Source of the DNA: Brasenia schreberi
Taxonomy: Eukaryota; Streptophyta; Magnoliopsida; Nymphaeales; Cabombaceae
DNA length: 64,000 nucleotides
Assembly (NCBI GenBank): GCA_036023115.1
Contig: JAYKKT010000059.1
Coordinates: forward strand, 7,347,001-7,411,000
Reading direction: 5' to 3'
Notes under the pieces: model-generated
The model's input: the letters and a program-made list of their open reading frames with translations, nothing else
Databases searched by the model: none
Told to the model about the DNA's origin: nothing
Made by a program: the position numbers and the translations under genes
In this document: positions 1 to 14,061 of the stretch, piece after piece
How the letters are laid out: the number at the start of each line of letters is the position of its first letter
Numbering within the stretch: position 1 is the stretch's first letter

Positions 1-19
1 GCTACCATAATCTTGTACT

Positions 20-1240
20 GAGAAGATCAGATCAGTAGATGAACTTTGTCTCCCCCGATTGTATCGAGATCAGCTGAGAAAACAACCTTACAAGGTACTC
101 TATTTATTATATATACGATTCTACTTACCGCTTCTTCCCCAAATACCCTTGGTATAGAAGCATTTATTAACATTGAGCTCGTAATATTTAGTAAGATCCT
201 ATTATATATTTCTACTATACTATTTTGTTGAGTTGTCTTAGGAATTATATTTTGTTTTAAAATACTAAAGTCTTTACAATATTCTAAAATTCTATATAGG
301 TATATTTTATACCTTGATCAAACCTGAAGACTTTGATTGTATGCTATAGTTGGTTATCAACTTCCTTCTTATATTCTTTGAATGATCTCTAATAGGGTTG
401 TTGTCCTAGTTATATTTTTAAGAAATGATTTTCTTATCATTTTTCTTTTTATAGATGCTTTATACTTAGTAAAACTATTTACTTAAAATCTAGGCAATAA
501 GTCAAAGTTTGATAATTTGCTCAACCTTTTAAGACTTATATGTCTTATGTGTTTATATCATACATTCACATCAACATTAAGAACCATAATTTTCGTTAAT
601 GTTTAATTAAAAAAATCCATATTTAACATCTAACAGTCGAGAAAAAGCTATCATTTTATGCTTTCCCATGGTTACCTTGCTAATAACAAACCTAACTTCA
701 AAACCTTTTTTTTAACAAAGACAGGGAGAAAAAAAAATCGTGTCTAATAGATATCACAATTAGTACATCAGTTAATACTACATGTGTGCATTGTACATAT
801 ATCCTAAATGACTTAACCGCAAAGACATATGAGAAAGTATCATTTCTTATATATACATGATGTTCTCCTGATTTATATTCATTTAGATCTATATCTCTTT
901 TTTTATTCTTAGATATATGTCTCATTGCTCCTGAATCAATTTACCAACTTGTTACTTGCAGTTCATATAGAGACATTATAAAACCACATAAATTATGATG
1001 TGCTTCTCCGTTTGGTCATGTTGTTGGGTGTTTCCATCATTCTTGTTATGACAATTATTCTTATAGGGCCCCATTTTTTCACAATTGAAATACTTAATAC
1101 GATAAGCAGTTTCTTATATTTTCTTAAAAAATTGACTTCCTTTCTTGTTATTCTTGTCAAGCTTTTGTTTGATTTATTCTTTTCTAGTTGGGCTTTAAGT
1201 TAGACCCTATCTCATCTTGATTTACTATCAATTTTTCTTT
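20..1240 (-). mobile_element. Degenerate Ty1/Copia retrotransposon (gag to integrase)
   Basis: Reading the minus strand from about 1240 down to 20 gives Copia polyprotein pieces in the right order. A worn gag zinc knuckle (KYFNCEKMGPYKNNCHNKN) lies at about 1040-1115. A protease-like segment at 698-925 carries the RHISKNKK motif that follows the DSGA active site. A GAG-pre-integrase stretch lies at about 350-700. The C-terminal integrase core (PKTTQQNSIVE, then INRVPCK) lies at 46-285. Stops and frameshifts interrupt every segment. No reverse transcriptase or LTR is visible, so the copy continues past the left edge or is truncated. It is inert; the family call is firm. Confidence 0.8.
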
Positions 1241-1515
1241 TTTGTTTTTATTCATATACTCTTGTTCAATTGATAGTTTCAAGAATAACTTAGAAATATT
1301 TGTTTCAACCCCTAATCTAAGGGAAGTGACAACCAAATTTTATGATGGGAGAAGACTATTTAGGATAGTGGATATTTTCATAGCGTTTACTACAACTAAG
1401 TTTCTCAAAAATTATTGTTCTGGGTGGTTTATAGCTTGCGGTTTTGTCACAACTACTGGCCTAAGTGATTTTTCTCCTTGTGATTTTCCAAAGCTACGGT
1501 GGTTTTGTTTATAAC

Positions 1516-2160
1516 GGTAGAGGAGAGAAAGTCGGAGAGGGAGAAGAGATACAAAGAGAAAGAGATGTGAGGATGAGGCGACAGACGATCTCTAGCCTTC
1601 ATCTACCTTTTTGGCCTCTGATCCGCTTCTAAGGGTGGAGCTTCTATCGGCGGTTGTTGGATCTTTTCCTTTGCTTTTTTTTGTTTGTCGGCCTCCTTTT
1701 CAACTGTCTCGGGCCACCAAAGTGGTCGCTTCTGGCTGTGTATAATTTTTTAAGGAGTATCTCCTCTTTTTTCTTTCTTTATTTCTCTCCATTAAGTGTG
1801 AACGGAGGACAATCGAGGTTAATCCCTGTCCTGTGTTGCCTTTTGATTTTTCGTGAAGTATTTTTCCTTACGTCGTAAAACTTTCTTGTTATTAAGGAAA
1901 AGGAGAGAAAATGGTCTACGGTTTCCCACGTAAAGATTTTCTGGTCAACCAATATATATGTGCGTGCATGGTGTAACTTCATAGGAAGAGAGAAGAACTG
2001 GAAAACTGTGAAACTGAAGGGGGAGAGGGAGAGTTTTAAATATGATGTCATGGTAATATTCTGAATTCAGATGTTGAAAATGCATAATGTAATTCGGTTT
2101 CTTTTCATTTTTATAGTATTCAAATCACACAGTAGAGTGACCTCATAAGCTCCATTTTCT
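1516..2160. other. Anonymous spacer
   Basis: AT-rich sequence with a purine tract near 1515-1580. No coding domain or RNA gene was recognised. It contains one copy (1902-1925) of a 24-base motif that recurs inverted at 6661-6684. Confidence 0.5.
1902..1925 (+). repeat. 24-bp motif, left copy of an inverted pair
   Basis: Matches the reverse complement of 6661-6684 at 23 of 24 positions. It encloses about 4.7 kb in terminal-inverted-repeat geometry. No target duplication was seen beside it. Confidence 0.6.
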
Positions 2161-2700
2161 GTTAGTGAAAACAAAAAGTTATTTCATGCAAATCCCAATA
2201 CTACTGACACTGAACTTCTTGGGCTTCAAAAACAACGCCCCTTTACTAATGTAGGAAGCTGTGAGTGAATTAATGGATCCATGAACAACTTGTGCAAAGT
2301 GAATACCACCCCGATGCATGGTACCGGGTATGGCAAAATGTGTTGACGTCAGATACCTCAAGATTGAATCCCTGATGAGGGCGTCTTCCATTATTATATG
2401 GACGGGCATGTGAGCTGCAATGGTTCTCCCATCGGCTGTTTATCTCAGAGATGGTTCCTCGACATAAAAGAAAAGGGTTTGCTAAATTCACAATGCTATG
2501 ATACTCGCTTGGAAATGGTTGTCCACCAAGCTATTCCAGAAGAAATCTTTGACAGCTCTTTCCACCACTCAAGCTGTGCCCATATTGACCCAAATCCCAT
2601 CCATCTTTTCGTTGACTTGTGAAAGGTCTCGCTACTTTGTAGAAGTGTAAGTGCGACAGTGCTGGCAAGCATCATCCTCTCACCTCCATACCGATATCCG
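2160..2700 (-). pseudogene. Unidentified protein-coding-like remnant
   Basis: On the minus strand two frames carry non-repetitive, protein-like sequence that seems to continue from one to the other. One runs from about 2700 to 2490 (GYRYGGERMMLAS, then WAQLEWWKELSKISSG). The other, downstream (2409-2179), includes AAHMPVHIIMEDALIRDS and FAQVVHGSINSL. Stops near 2490 and 2435 and a frame change separate them. It looks like a broken exon or a captured gene fragment. The family was not recognised, and no start or splice sites can be assigned with confidence. Confidence 0.35.
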
Positions 2701-3600
2701 AGACGAACATATTGCCTTTAATACGTGGATCTTCATCAAAGTCAATTCCTCATTCTTGGTTGTCCAAAAGCGGTCGAGATAAATGTGACTGCAACGTCAC
2801 ACACACATATATATAGGGAGAGAGGGGGAGGGAGGGAGGGAGAGGGAGAGATGGCAGATTACATACTCGCAGATACTTGAATTCTTTTAGATTTCATGAA
2901 CATGTTGCTTTTTAAGCTTATTGGAGTAAGAAATCAGTATGGGTTGACATTTATATTTTTGGGTACCATGACAACGATCTCTGGATCCATAAGATCCAGG
3001 AATTGATTGAGTGATCAATACGGATCTCGACGCTGATGTTTATCATGAAGCAGCTGTGGATGCATATGCAGCAATCCACGCTGTGTGATGGAATATAACT
3101 CAGCAAAAGGTCAACCAATAAGGGCCACTAAAACGACGGAATTATCACGGAATCGGCATATGAAGAACTTGCTTGTATGCTAGTGTCTGCGGACATTGGT
3201 TCTCCGCGGTGGAAAATCTGATTGTCGCCATTAGAAGGGCTGGAAAATAGGGATGTCAATGTTCTGATTGAAGTCGAGAAGACCCTTACTGAATTCAACT
3301 AATTGGGTATATCTTTACGTCGATATGGTGATAGATCATGCATCATCTGTTCTGTAATTGAATCAGATCATATCCACAGTAATCAGATCATCTAATTTTT
3401 CAAAATATTTTAATAATGGCATTTGACTCTTGATAGAATTCAATTTCTTTATGCTAAATGGCAGTAAATGAAGAAAGATCATTGTCCCATGTTGGAATCA
3501 ATTCAAGAATTGGCATTCCTAGTGCAAATATGGGACATTTGACCAATCTTCGTTAGGGCTTTAGAGTCTCTCAATGAAATGACCCTGCCGTGAAAGCAAC
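2701..3600. other. Spacer with GA-rich tract
   Basis: A GA-rich run lies at about 2812-2852. A weak plus-strand coding-like stretch (DADVYHEAAVDAYAAIH) lies at about 3034-3085 and has stops soon after. No gene can be supported. Confidence 0.4.
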
Positions 3601-3619
3601 ATCAACTTGAATCTGGATT

Positions 3620-3730
<111 letters not shown>

Positions 3731-3851
3731 TCAAAATAAGGGTCAAAACCACAAAAGGTTAAAACAACTAAATATCTGAGTAAAGTAACCCCAAGTAGCA
3801 TCGATAGAAAATGGTCATAGATAATTGAGGAGCAGAGAGATATCTTTTAGT

Positions 3852-4329
<478 letters not shown>

Positions 4330-6160
4330 GATAAGCTGAACAACAAGTTCTTGAGATGTGTTTTTATTGGATATCCTAAAGGTTTTAAATAATATTGATT
4401 TTATAACAACGATCATAGATTAATAGAAAGCAGGGATGTTAAATTCTTATAAGAAACTAATAATGATATCCTTAAAAATGATGATGAATGTGTTGATGAT
4501 CTAGTAGATTTACATCCATCATCATTTGAACCATGAATAATGATGATCTTTCTAAGCAAATCGAAACTTTAAGTAGACATAAAAGACTTAGGATCACATC
4601 ATCCTACTTAAAGGATTATCAAACTTATCTTAAAAAGAAAGTATGCAATTCGATGGATTTATATGAGATGACTGATAACTTGATATATTAGCAAACTTTT
4701 GACTCATCTGAATCATCATACTGGGAAAAAGCCATTGAGAATAACCAAATCTAACAATTGACTAATTTGCCAAAAGAAATGAAAGTCATAAGTTGTAAAT
4801 GGGTTCTGAAAAAGAAATATAAAGTTTATAGATCTATTGACAAGTTTAAAACAAGGTTAGTTAAAAAAGGATTCTCACAAAAGGAAGAGATATATTATAT
4901 TGAGATATATTACCTTGTTGTGAAATTTTCATTCATAAGAATAATTCTAGCAATTTCAACATATTATGATTTAGATTTACATTAATTAGAGGTAAAAATT
5001 GTCTTTCTAAATAAAGATTTATATGAAATCATATATATGTAACAACAAAAAGAGTATATTATTAGAGGCTAAGAGGATAAAACATATAGACTGAAAAAAT
5101 CCTTATATGGCCTTAAGCATTCGCCTCATTAATGATATTTTACTTTTGAAAATGTCATAATTGAACTTGGTTTTTTACTAATGAACTTGATCACTATATA
5201 TATATTTGGAACAGTGGAAAATACTTTGTCATTTTATCATTATATATAGATGATATATTATTGACGGAGAATGACAATGAGATGATTGTCAAAATTAAGT
5301 CATGGTTAAACTCAAGGTTCGGAATGAAGGATATGTGAGAGGCATACTATAATCTGGGAATAAAGATTTCTCATAATATAGAGTCTAAACTCTTATGATT
5401 AAGTCAAGAGAGAGAGATATTATATCCTGAAGAAATTTTAAATGGGTGAGTGCAAACTTGTAACTATACCCATTGTAAAGGAGTCAAATTGAGTAAGGTT
5501 GATTATTATAGTGAGGGAGATAACAAGCCTAATGATCCTTATACACAAATTATTGTTAGATTGATATATACTATGTTGTGTACAATACATGATATTTTCT
5601 ATTAGTCTTGTAAGTAGATATCAAAGTAATTATGGTTGACAACATTGGATAGTTGTAAAAATAAATTTAAGATATCTTAAAAGAACAAAAGACTTGAAAC
5701 TATGTTTTCAAGTAGATAAAGTAAAAGTGATAGGATACTTAGATGCTGACTTTGTCAGGAACAAAAATAATAACAAATCAACTTCTGAACAAATATTTTT
5801 ATTTCGAGGTGTTGCTGTTTTTTGGGCTTCTAAGAAACAGGATTGTGTAGTATTACATATATAAGAAATTGATTATGTTGCTTGTTGTATGACTATAACG
5901 AGTGTCATTTAGATAAGTCACTTTATACGTGATTTGAAGTTGGATATAGCTAATGAGTCATTTGTCATTTATTGCGATAACAATACAATAATTATTTTGA
6001 TTACGAGTGGAGTTAATAGCTCCAAAAGAAAGAATATAATGGTTAAGTACTATTATGTTTATGATATGGTTTTAAAAATGAGATATCTGACCCCTTGACC
6101 AAATGCGTAAGAGAGAATCTTTTCTGAAAGTATGTTGCAAACATAGGTTTGAGATTTGTT
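4330..6160 (+). mobile_element. Degenerate Ty1/Copia retrotransposon (pol half)
   Basis: Plus-strand Copia pol in order. A post-integrase segment lies at 4340-4500 (FIGYPKGFK, then HRLIESRDVKF). Reverse transcriptase starts near 4758 (LPKEMKVISCKWVLKKKYK), continues through SLYGLKHSP at about 5100-5130 and the catalytic box LYIDDILL at about 5240-5265. RNase H runs from about 5720 (VIGYLDADF) to the C-terminal DPLTK-like end near 6110. Many stops and frameshifts are present. The YIDD pair of aspartates is still readable, but the copy cannot be translated as a whole. No LTR pair was found. Confidence 0.88.
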
Positions 6161-6690
6161 TAAATTTTATTAAATTATACGATCATGATTGTTGTGTAGG
6201 AAAGAACGTGTTGTATACGAAAAACCACGCAATATTTATAGATTGTAATTACACTTGCAATTATCGCAAGCATAACTTAGAAAAACTCATAAAAAGTAGG
6301 AGGTAAAATGAGTGTCATAATAGTTTGGCTCAAATGGCAAGTGAGAGATGTAACGTAATATTTAACCATTTTCAATAAGAAATCTATGGAATACGAGAAG
6401 ACATGCAATCTTCTCGGATTCCATGGATGTGTTAACCATTTCAAAATAAAATTCATTAATGATTTTCTTAAAACACATACATTACGCCTCTCACGAATAA
6501 CGATAAGACTTTGTAACGGAAAGCCTGTGAGGGTAAGACATGGAAGATGAAGTAGGATTGTAATATAAATTTTTACATTATAAATATAACGGTAACTAAA
6601 AAAATAAAGTAAAAAACAAAAGAAAAGAGAAACACTTCTTCCGTGGAAATCGTTTTGGTTGAAACCGTAGACCATTCTCTCTCCTCCTAC
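6161..6690. other. Spacer downstream of Copia remnant
   Basis: AT-rich sequence that could include a decayed LTR, but no LTR partner or target duplication is visible. The reading frame at 6277-6768 on the minus strand has no recognisable domain. Confidence 0.4.
6661..6684 (-). repeat. 24-bp motif, right copy of an inverted pair
   Basis: Reverse complement of 1902-1925 with one mismatch. It lies beside a pyrimidine-rich stretch resembling a 5' untranslated leader. Confidence 0.6.
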
Positions 6691-9212
6691 TATGCTCCCA
6701 GGTCTTCTTTCAGTCCCTCTCACTCTCCCTCCACATCTAATGTTAAGACTCTGGCCAGGATACTGCACCAGAAAACGCCATCAACCTCGTGTTTCTAGAG
6801 ATAATAGTATCAAAAGCAACTCCTTTCTTTCCTATTCTTTCCTACAAGAAGGGGGCCCGAAGACGAGGAGGGATATGATACTGTCTTACTTCATTCGACT
6901 GAAGGGTCCGCCCGTTTGATGAGCTTAGAAGGAGCAATGTGATAGGGGCAGGCGTATTAGGCTATATACGCAATCCCAGTGATAGATCGATGCTTTCTGT
7001 TGCAAGTCAACGAGCCGAAAATTAACAAGATTTAAGTCAGCGAACGGCCTCATGAATACCACCTACCAGGTTAGTTCAGCTCGTTCACAAGCCGAATTAT
7101 TTAGCGGCAGTCAAAGAATTATCTCAAGTTAAATGTGGCGATCGAACAGTCAAAGGAAAAATCAATGAAAGAGAAATCCAAAATTGGATACTGTATGCAG
7201 TATAAACCCCTTTATTTTTAGCTCCGTTCTCCAACCGAATACTTCTGTTGCCTACCCTCTACAGCAAAAAACAATTAGTTGAAGTCGCTTATTTGCTGTT
7301 TTGCCTTCATGTGGTAATGCAGCAAAACTCAAGAATAAGCAAATAATATCGCTGGGTAGGTGTTCAACTAGCAATTGAAATAGTAAGACCCTGTTGTCTG
7401 GGCAAGAAATGATTGGACCCAAGGAGTTGCCCTTAAACTGTTTCCTCCAACACTGATTTCACATTAACAGTCTCAACTGCTTTCTCGTTCTCCACTTAAC
7501 TTTTGCCAATTGATCTTTAGACACAGGAAAACCTCTTCCCACCAGATAACTAAGACTTGAACAATTTTCTCTTCCATTTGGCCTGCCTATTTTCCCTTTC
7601 TGTTCTCACTGCTAAGAATAGCGTAAGCAAACAAGACCATTTCGTACTTTGATAGGAACCTGGTCCCCAATGCATACCTATTTTCCTGTTATTGAATCAG
7701 AGTAAATTGGAATTCATAGCTTGCTCAAGTTTAAAGTCTGAACGGCGAACTAGTTCAAGTATCTTACTGCCATTCATCTCAAGTGAATTGCCCAAACTGG
7801 AGGCCAGATCGTTCATATTGCTTCGAACTGCTATTGAGGGCCACAGTGGGGCCTTTGTCCCGTTTCTAGATGATGCCACCTTAGCGTGTTGGCAGTCAAG
7901 TTGGCTCAAAGCCCATTTTTGATGGATGGGGCCACAATACTCTAACATGCGGTCACCCCAGAACTTGCCGTCAACTTCTTTGGACCTCTAACTCGTGTCA
8001 TGGTATCTGAGAATACCCTGCGTTGACGAGGATACATGGTAGCGGAAGGCAATATTGTGCTTCTATCGTGTCGATTAAGGTGGTTGTGCTAAATGCGGGT
8101 GCTTTTTGGTCATTATTAAAGAATGCAGAGATCTTTCAATTCTTTTTCCTTTTGATATCTGTTTTCGTAAAAATGTTTTAAAAGCTTAACTGTCTAGCAT
8201 GCGAGGTTGCATACTTCTGTCAAAATCATTAATTTGGATGATAATGGTTTGCGCCGCGCTCCCTTCCCCAACGGTTCAAAAGCTATTCTTCTAATCTTGG
8301 AAATTGGTGTTCATGCACCGTTCTCAAAACCATAGGTTTGGATTGCATGGAGAGATTCCTTTGTTGTTGTGGTGCATTTAGGCTGTGACGTTGGAGGGTT
8401 TGCGCGGCATGAATTGATAGGGATTGCCGGCGTAAATAAGTCATCTGAGAAGATGGAGTTGAGCTCTCATAGTCAGCTCAAAATTAATCAATGTACACAG
8501 TCTGTAGATGAACGCTTGAGAAGAGCTTGCGGAGTCATCACAACATTAAATATACTCGTATTTAATTATTGATTTAATAATAAAAACACAACAGCAACTA
8601 AGCCTTTCCTATACTAGATGGGATCCGCTATCATCGAATAATGAAAATATTTAAAGAAATTTAATCATGTATAATACTACTAAAGAGAAGACGCAAAATA
8701 ATGAGGAATGAGGATATTCATAGGGACAACCCTCTATACCTTTTCCAAAGGCCCTACTTCTTTTCCTTTCTACCAACTTTCACACGCTTGTAAATATTTT
8801 TCTTCGTCTCAGTTTCTCGCTTACACTCTTCAACTGTACAATTATTTGAATACAACCCAAACCTCAATATGTATCCTTGCCCCGCCTATTGGTCCGACCG
8901 CCAAGGATTCCGTCCAGCCAACGTACATGTCCTCCAAGAGTTTCTCCACGACTGAGTATCCAAAATTCGGTCTGTGTACTTCATCTTTAATGGCATACCG
9001 AACACATCCATCTCTAATTTCATTGACACTGACAAAACCGAGCAAGAAGCCCAAGGGCCAGTTTGATGAATCTGAGCAGAAGAATCGTGTCCGTCTGCTG
9101 ACCATTTGAATCCAATGCATGCCGCTCCGTACAACTCCACCTCCAATGCCAAGATATGTGCTCAGTCTGAGCTTCTTCATCGTGTTGCTAGCTGAGTCCA
9201 CCATGATCGAGA
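6691..9212. other. Intergenic region 3' of the PIP5K pseudogene
   Basis: No gene supported. At 8588-8640 there is a short, 5'-truncated RTE LINE 3'-end motif (AACTAAGCCTTTCC, then ACTAGATGGGAT). Reading frames at 7692-7948 and 8842-9219 overlap each other in opposite or different frames and show no known domain. The latter simply continues from the 3' end of the PIP5K pseudogene and is probably its former 3' flank. Confidence 0.5.
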
Positions 9213-12200
9213 TCAACAATCCTCCACGAAGATCCTGCTGATGAAATCCCTGAATCTTTTCGAGTATAGCTTCGGATCCACGGCTGATGTTGAAGTCGGA
9301 TCGATGTGGATAGATTAGTAGGCATGCTCGAGCTTCTTGCTGATATTGTAGTCTTGAAGTTTGTCAATTATCCCCGAGTAAAGGATTACATCATATACAT
9401 TGCCGGCAGGCAATCCACCATACAGAGAATCGCTTCTCCAACCGACTTGCTCGACCCTCGATGGCATGTTTGCACCAATCCGTGCCAATGTTTTACTGAA
9501 CAGGAAACGCATATACCAGAATCATTCTAGATGAATACAAGAAAATAATGAAAATTCAACTGAGAAGATGGAACAATTTATCTTACACTTTCAAAGTTGC
9601 TGTAAAATTTTTAAACTATAGGTGACAAAATTTCAACATAGATTGAAATTCCTACCACCAAAGTAGAAGATAACCTATCTACAAGGTAAACTTTCAGACA
9701 AGATTAAGCGTATTGCTAAGCCTTAATTGATTGAATCAACAGAGGTTCAAAACTGGTTTTCAATCACTAGATTCGCCCACATCCAAAACAGATAAGGTCT
9801 GTGTTTTTGAAACCAATTCATATGGCAGTTATGTAGTGGAAAACAATCTTGCATTTTGGCAACCAAATTCAAATTTGACAGCTATAATTCAGAAAATAAA
9901 CAAAGGACTGATATAGCAACAAGAATAACGTGATTCCAGTCACCCCTTGAAACCAAAATATGAAACGAGAAGAGATGAACATACCGAGCAGACAGAGATC
10001 TCTGTTTATCCTCTCAAAGCCGAACAAGATCTTGCCTTCCTCTGCCTGCCCGAACAAAAATTAAGGAAAATAAAAAAGAATCAACAAGGACATCATTTTA
10101 CCAGTTGAATACACTTCTAGCGGACAACTTACACGAAGAACAAAATGAATCCTTTGAAATGCGCATTGAAGGTGTAGAAGGGTTACAAAAATGTAGGCCC
10201 ACCAAAAGGCTGTAATCCATGATCCTTTCAGCCTCCAGGAATTGGCAATCACTGTCGATTTGCCTGTAGATTGTGACACAATCCAGTCGTGTTTCATCAA
10301 TCTCCTCCTCAGTCTTATCTGTTGCACGGCCATATGAAGATCCTTTCAAGTCAAATCGTCTATGAATTGGATATTCTGAGCAGAAAAGATTGCCCATCAC
10401 AATGAACCGGGTCTGGATTTCAATAACAATAAAATTTCAGATACTAAGATGAATAGACCAACCCGTCAAAACAGCAATAATATATCTATGAAGACATACC
10501 TTTTGGCCTCCAATTGGTTTGACACAGTGTACCCCATAGAATTTTGTCATGAGAGAATTTTCATATTGAGAGACATGTTGGTAATAACTTGGAAGCATCC
10601 GAAGAAGCACCTAAAAGTTATTCACCAAAGTCAAGCGTCAATATAGCTGTCGTCCACCTAGCCAAAATTTCTAGTTGCAGAGTTGCAGAGAACATTATAG
10701 AAGAAAAGAATCAATGATAAATTTGATCTTGCAATACATTACTTCCTAAACTATAAGGGTAGACCACTCTCCACAAAAACCCAACTCTGTGTTATGAAAG
10801 GACTTTTAACTACCTACTGCATTGGAGTAGAAAGAAACTAGGCCTCATTGAAATAGAGACATGTCCTTTTGGGCAGTGTATATGGTTTGTTGAAGCAGGC
10901 TATATAGAACTTATTCTCAGCACGCTAGTGTGAATGAACATGGAAAGAAGTTTACAAAATTAACAAGAGACAACTTCAAAAGTCTATAGCACAGGTATCT
11001 AACCTTGACTTCGGATTTCTTCACCGTCTTGATCATAAATCTGTCGTCTTGGGTCAAGTAGAAGAAGCTTCCACTTTTCCCTGGAGAGGAAAGCTCCCTG
11101 AGGGCATCATTCCCACATATAGCTAACATGTAATCAGCAGGATCCACCTGAAATAGTTTCCTCAGTTGCCTGACAACCAAAACAGAATCCAGTCAACAAC
11201 AAAGCACAAGGCAGATAAAGTTGAGTTTGTAAATCATGATGATGACCAAAACGTTAATATGTGATTATCATTGGAATATTCATGGATGGAAGGGAAAACA
11301 AAAACGAAAAAGCTATACCTAAAAACCATAGGGCAGTAATCCTTCCAGCGGAACTCCACTGATTGATGTGGTGGGGTAATCTTGGATCCTTCAGGGGGAA
11401 CCTGGTCCAGAACTTCTCGTTTGGATCAAAATCACTCGGTTTAACCTCTCTCAATATGGAAGCTTCCTTCCCAACAGAGTACCTACAAAACACACAAACC
11501 AAAATCCCTTTAATCCAAAAACAGTAAATCACAAGCAATGAACAAAATTTCAGATTTAAAGATAAAACAAACAATAATAAATAAATAAATAAATAAAAAT
11601 AACACCCTGCTAGCAGTGCTTGTACCTTATACCCAATTGCAGATTCTCCTCCTTCCAGAACACAGCGTTCCTGTCGACAATATCGTACGTAATGTTCCGG
11701 CCTCTTCATCGGACTCCCGATCGAATGTCCCGCGTAACATCCCGTCCTTCGACAACCTCTGTGTCGGAAGAGCCCGGTATGCGAAGCTTGAATTCTGACG
11801 CCGGAAGGAGCACCCATCCGGCCAACTAAAAACTCACCGGTCCTCATATCGTCTTCCGTCCGCCCAAATAAGTACTCCTTTCCCCCACATCACACCGGAA
11901 CGCCATTCTCCGTCGTAGACGTTGCCGTTCTTCCATACGTACTTCCCCTCTCCCTCGTGTAGATTCTGCTTCCAGTAACCCTCGTACGTGTCGCTGTTCC
12001 CGTACGTCTTCCGGCCGAACCCCTACTTCTTGTTCGCCGCCCACATTCCCCGATAGGAATCTCCCCCGATGCCGGGGAACGTGCCGAACCCCGCTCTGGA
12101 GTCTCCCTCATACGTCGCGCCCCAGGGCCTCGAGAACTTGCCTTTGCCGGCTCCCTTCCCGGCTACCCACTCCCCCTCGTACATGCACCCATCGGACCCG

Positions 12201-12451
12201 AGATACTTTCCGACGCCATGCGGGACGTTCCCGGCGAAGTCCCCCTTGTAGACGTCGCCGTTCCGGAGTACCATCTCAACGACTGTAGGACCACCATCAG
12301 CAGCAATGGTCGCCGGAGGAAAAAGGAAGGTAGTAGGGGTGACCCTTTTGGCCGTCTGCGAGCGCCGAGAGAACCGTTCCGAGTTCGATGGCACGAACTC
12401 CTGAAGCTCGTCTTCGACTTCTCCCATCTTCATTTTCTCTTTCTCATTCAT
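9213..12451 (-). pseudogene. Phosphatidylinositol-4-phosphate 5-kinase (MORN-type PIP5K) pseudogene
   Basis: Intact relatives phosphorylate PtdIns4P to PtdIns(4,5)P2 at the plasma membrane. Exons read on the minus strand are 12451-11626 (MORN repeats: [32 protein letters not shown]), 11482-11319 ([20 protein letters not shown]), 11169-11004 ([37 protein letters not shown]), 10610-10500 ([15 protein letters not shown]), 10412-10133 ([31 protein letters not shown]), a weak exon near 10046-9985, and 9495-9213 ([34 protein letters not shown]). Damage: TAG at 12023-12025 inside a MORN repeat, another stop near 11843, a one-base deletion in the [13 protein letters not shown] segment, a one-base deletion in the C run after FWTRF, about 16 residues missing before [14 protein letters not shown], and TAA at 9315-9317 in place of the Lys codon in AYKS. 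Several independent lesions argue for a pseudogene, although a C-run deletion alone could be a sequencing error. Confidence 0.88.
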
Positions 12452-14061
12452 GCATCCACATAGAGAACGAGAGAGACCAAGAATTATCCTACAAATTATC
12501 ATTTCCTCTCCTTCTGATCAGATTGTTTCTCTTTGTCACACCAGTCGGAGAGAGAGCAGCAAGAAATGCAATAAACCCGCTCTCCCTCTTTTAAATGAGT
12601 CCCTCCCCAGGGAGAGGAATTGTAGAGAGAAAGAAGAGTGACAGTAGATCCTTCTTTAGAGAGAGAAACTGCAGATAGAGAGAGAACTGCAGCAGGAGGA
12701 CTCCCGACAGAGTTCGACGAAATCATTGCGGAAGGATCTCGATATTGCCATCCTGCCAATGCCGGAAACAATCCGCCGCCGGTTTCTTAGTGTGACAGCA
12801 TGACATTATCAAAATGCCTGTAACGTCAATCTTGTGGACCGTAGGTAGTACTTCTACGCCAGCTATGATCCTGGGATCTTGTCTCCTTATCACCCCATGT
12901 GTCATAATTAAGAATTCGCTGTATTATTATTTAGAAATAACAAAAAGCGACTGAATACCTAAGGTGGGAATTTCGTGTTCGGGTTATGTTCATGTGAGTC
13001 GTTTCTTCTCCGTCTCACAAATCGATCATTTCGACCATGACACGTTTTCTTTCTTGTTACTTTAGGTGGAAACTGAGTACGAACAGATGAAAGCTTTTGG
13101 GTTGCATAGTGTTGGTTGTTTTATCGTCAACAATTATTTTTTCTTTCAATCGTACTCAATGGCGGATCCAAGATTTTTTGAAGTGAGGCATACTTGTATT
13201 TTGAGTGGCATGCATGATCATAATAATAAAAAGTGCATATCGACTCATGAATTTTTAAGATTTTAAGTGACCACCTTATCTTAAAGTGGGTTTGCTAGTG
13301 GCTGTACCTGATTTATGTTATTTTGTGTTTTGTTCCGTGGACAGCTGGAACAAGCTTTTGGTTATCTAGGACTTTTGTGAAAAATGTTATATTGATAACA
13401 GTTTCATTTTATGTTCAACTCTTGCATTGCACAAGAAGTAGGTCCATTTGAATATAACATGATTTCCTCCTCATTTTGTGTCTTGTTCATGTGCGGTGTT
13501 GTATTACAAGTAACTGTATTCTTGGTCATGCTTCGTCTTGTGTCGTTTTCTGTTTGTGTCTTGTCAACTCCAACCTGTTCTTAGAGGGCAAACCTTTTCA
13601 AGTTATATCCACTATATGTCATATTACCAGTTCTTTTTTTGTTTCAGTTTGTGTACTTTTGTGTTCATGTCATGTCAACCCAAACATGACCTCATCTTTC
13701 TCATGCTTTATGGATGGACGTTAATGTATACTTTTCGGATCAATCTGTGGTTGTGAAGCCAGTTCAGTTGGTCACGTGTCATTTTCTTTTCATGTTGAAA
13801 ACAGGTCGACTCGTCTGACCAAGTTATTTTATGACTTAAAGTGGACAGAAACAAGAGGATTTCAGGTCAAGTTGGTATCCCCTACCTGTTGCATTTTATA
13901 TTGATAAACATCAAATCTTTCAGCAATGTGGTTGAACTCCTTATGTACTATTTTTTGAAGGTTAGGGTCTACCCGAAAAGTGACTTAAATCAGTTATGCA
14001 TAAATTCACTATTGGTTTTGAAGCAAATTATAATATTTTCTAACTTTGTTCGTGTGTAGCT
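12452..14061. other. Former PIP5K 5' flank and intergenic DNA
   Basis: 12452-12720 is CT/GA-rich, like a plant 5' untranslated leader on the minus strand. From about 13450 to 13800 the plus strand repeats variants of a TGTCTTGTCAACCC-like phrase (near 13560 and 13670, weaker near 13775), suggesting an old dispersed repeat. No coding feature was recognised. Confidence 0.45.

Noticed and set aside
8842..9219. 125-residue minus-strand frame after the PIP5K pseudogene
   Set aside because: Its first codons overlap the true C-terminal PIP5K codons in another frame, the rest matches no family I know, and it lies where a 3' untranslated region is expected.
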